This document shows positions 62,621 through 64,000 of a DNA stretch of 64,000 nucleotides, piece by piece. This DNA comes from Nitrospira japonica (GTDB lineage Bacteria; Nitrospirota; Nitrospiria; Nitrospirales; Nitrospiraceae): contig NZ_LT828648.1 of the NCBI RefSeq assembly GCF_900169565.1, positions 310,001 to 374,000 on the forward strand, in the 5' to 3' direction. How positions within the stretch are numbered: position 1 is the first letter of the stretch; each line of letters starts with the position of its first letter. Made by a program: the position numbers and the translations under genes. The notes beneath the pieces were generated by a model that searched no databases, was not told where the DNA came from, and was given only the letters and a program-made list of their open reading frames with translations.

Positions 62621-64000
62621 GGTGACTCTTCAACAGATATTTCGCCATGGTCGGCACCAGCGTGCGCGAGAGAATAAAGGACGCCATCATCGCGATGATG
62701 ACCGCTTCAGCCATGGGTTTGAACAGGTAGCCGGCGACCCCGCCGAGTTCGAACAGCGGAATCCACACGATCGCGATACAGAGCGTGGCGACGAGCGTCG
62801 GCACGACGATCTGATTGGCCGCGTCGATGATGGCCTGCTCGAGCGGCTTTCCCATTTCGATGTGGCGATCGATATTTTCGATCATCACGGTCGCATCGTC
62901 GACCAAAATGCCGACGGCCAGCGCCAATCCGCCCAACGTCATCACATTGATCGTCTCTTCGAGCCAATGGAGGCCGATGATGGCGGTCAGAATCGACAGC
63001 GGGATCGAAGTCCATACGATGACCGTCGCCCTCCACGATCCGATCAGCAGGAGGACGATGAGACCGACGAGCGCGCCGGCGGTCGCCATTTCATGCACCA
63101 CGTCGAAGATCGAATCTTTGACGAAGGTCGAGGCATCGTCGAGAAGCCGGATCTTGACCCCCTCAGGGGAAATTTGCTCGGCACGCGGGATCATCTTCTT
63201 GATCCCGTCCACCACGTCCAAGGTCGAGGCCTCCGTGCTTTTCATCGCGACGATGATGACGGTTTGCTTGCCGTTCACCAATACCGCGTTTTGCTGCACG
63301 CGGCCCATGAGTTGTACCGTCGCCACATCGCGCAAATAGATGAACGCATTGCCGTCACGCTTGATCGGAATGTCGGGAAAATGGTCGATCTGCAACGGGG
63401 ACGCATTCGTCTGGACGATCCAATCGGTCGATTTGATCTTGATATCGCCGGACGGCAGCACGAGATATTGCTTCATCAGAACGTTATGGACGTCCGTCGG
63501 CGTGAGATTACGGGCGAGCAGTTTCTGTTGATCGAGGTTGACCATGACCTGCATGTCCTGCCCGCCGTAGGGGTGAGGCAGGACGATTCCCGGCACGGTC
63601 ACGAGAAGGGGACGGATTCGCATATAGGCCAGATTGTAGAGTTCCGCCGGCGTCATTCTGTCCGAGCTGATTTGCAGCATGGCCACCGGGATGGAGGACG
63701 GCGCGAGACGCATGACCATCGGGGGGGAAATATCGGGTGGCAGCGCCTTCACGACATTCTGCGCAATGCCTACGATATCCGCTTCGGCTCTCCCGACGTC
63801 GACTCCGTCCTGAAGAAAAATATTGGTGATGCTGCTGCCGTAATACGAGTGGCTGTGAATGTACTTGATGCCTTCGACAGTCGAGGTCAGAAAGCGTTCG
63901 AAGAGGTAGGTGATGCGTCCCTCGACCTGTTGCGGCAGCAGCCCGGAGTAGATCCAGACGACTGAGGTCACTGGAATCGTAATATTCGGGAAGACGTCGG
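62604..64000 (-). CDS. RND permease, N-terminal half, cut by window edge
   Basis: An open frame that enters from the right edge (upstream of 64000) and ends at a TGA at 62604; about 465 residues are seen. It contains the first periplasmic porter domain (IYSGLLPQQVEGRITYLFER and on; PSSIPVAMLQISSDRMTPAE), TM2 onward (AGALVGLIVLLLIGSWRATV), and the proton-relay TM4 motif GILVDDATVMIENIDRH with two adjacent Asp, up to the end of TM6 (SFILSRTLVPTMAKYLLKSH). The stop falls where the linker to TM7 should continue. The chain is then resumed in another frame from 62620. The pump group is close to hydrophobe/amphiphile RND exporters. Confidence 0.78.
   Translation of the reverse strand, partial: DVFPNITIPVTSVVWIYSGLLPQQVEGRITYLFERFLTSTVEGIKYIHSHSYYGSSITNIFLQDGVDVGRAEADIVGIAQNVVKALPPDISPPMVMRLAPSSIPVAMLQISSDRMTPAELYNLAYMRIRPLLVTVPGIVLPHPYGGQDMQVMVNLDQQKLLARNLTPTDVHNVLMKQYLVLPSGDIKIKSTDWIVQTNASPLQIDHFPDIPIKRDGNAFIYLRDVATVQLMGRVQQNAVLVNGKQTVIIVAMKSTEASTLDVVDGIKKMIPRAEQISPEGVKIRLLDDASTFVKDSIFDVVHEMATAGALVGLIVLLLIGSWRATVIVWTSIPLSILTAIIGLHWLEETINVMTLGGLALAVGILVDDATVMIENIDRHIEMGKPLEQAIIDAANQIVVPTLVATLCIAIVWIPLFELGGVAGYLFKPMAEAVIIAMMASFILSRTLVPTMAKYLLKSHHVEAA

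Overview
The window is 64 kb of GC-rich, gene-dense DNA from a Gram-negative (diderm) bacterium. The evidence for this is many lipoprotein and Tat/Sec signal peptides, two RND efflux systems with periplasmic adaptors, an outer-membrane efflux protein, an Slp-type lipoprotein and an OxyR whose two redox cysteines sit at E. coli positions 199 and 208. The mix of envelope genes, c-type cytochromes and short Cys/IP-repeat lipoproteins is what I would expect of a Nitrospira-like (Nitrospirota) genome, but no rRNA or other marker gene here proves it. I saw no tRNA, rRNA, CRISPR array, transposase or phage gene.

Layout. 1-4 kb: end of an outer-membrane protein gene, a dRS3-like palindrome, a Tat-exported molybdopterin oxidoreductase overlapping its cytochrome b561 partner, and two lipoprotein genes. 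4-13.6 kb, minus strand: an envelope-stress operon with a Spy/CpxP-like chaperone, an ECF sigma factor overlapping a one-helix putative anti-sigma, a second CpxP-like protein and an MdtABC-like pump. 13.9-20.3 kb, plus strand: an alpha/beta hydrolase, a 32-residue membrane microprotein, an exported flavin amine-oxidase-like enzyme, an exported intradiol dioxygenase, 5-hydroxyisourate hydrolase and type II NADH dehydrogenase. 20.3-33.4 kb: mixed envelope genes, including a GT2 glycosyltransferase, a HEAT-repeat protein, a candidate HExxH protein, a TMTC-like membrane protein, a DD-carboxypeptidase and a GH63-like glucosidase. 33.5-36.1 kb: a di-haem peroxidase and a lipoprotein divergent from oxyR. 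58-64 kb: a second RND efflux system whose permease is split into two overlapping frames and runs off the window.

The most unusual region is 36.3-57.9 kb. Three exported caspase-fold (C14) peptidases lie here: two on the plus strand and one very large WD40-caspase lipoprotein on the minus strand. They flank a set of secreted or lipid-anchored proteins encoded on the minus strand (39.8-51.3 kb). Five of these proteins carry the same short motif, V-E-S-R-G, just after the export signal. Four share a beta-rich N-terminal module, three add a Q-rich linker, an IPT/TIG domain and a shared C-terminal domain, and a fifth is a LecA-like/di-haem cytochrome. Bacterial caspase homologues usually cut after Arg, so ESR|G is an attractive but untested processing site. 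I regard the caspase plus VESRG-protein cluster as the best candidate in this window for an undescribed system.
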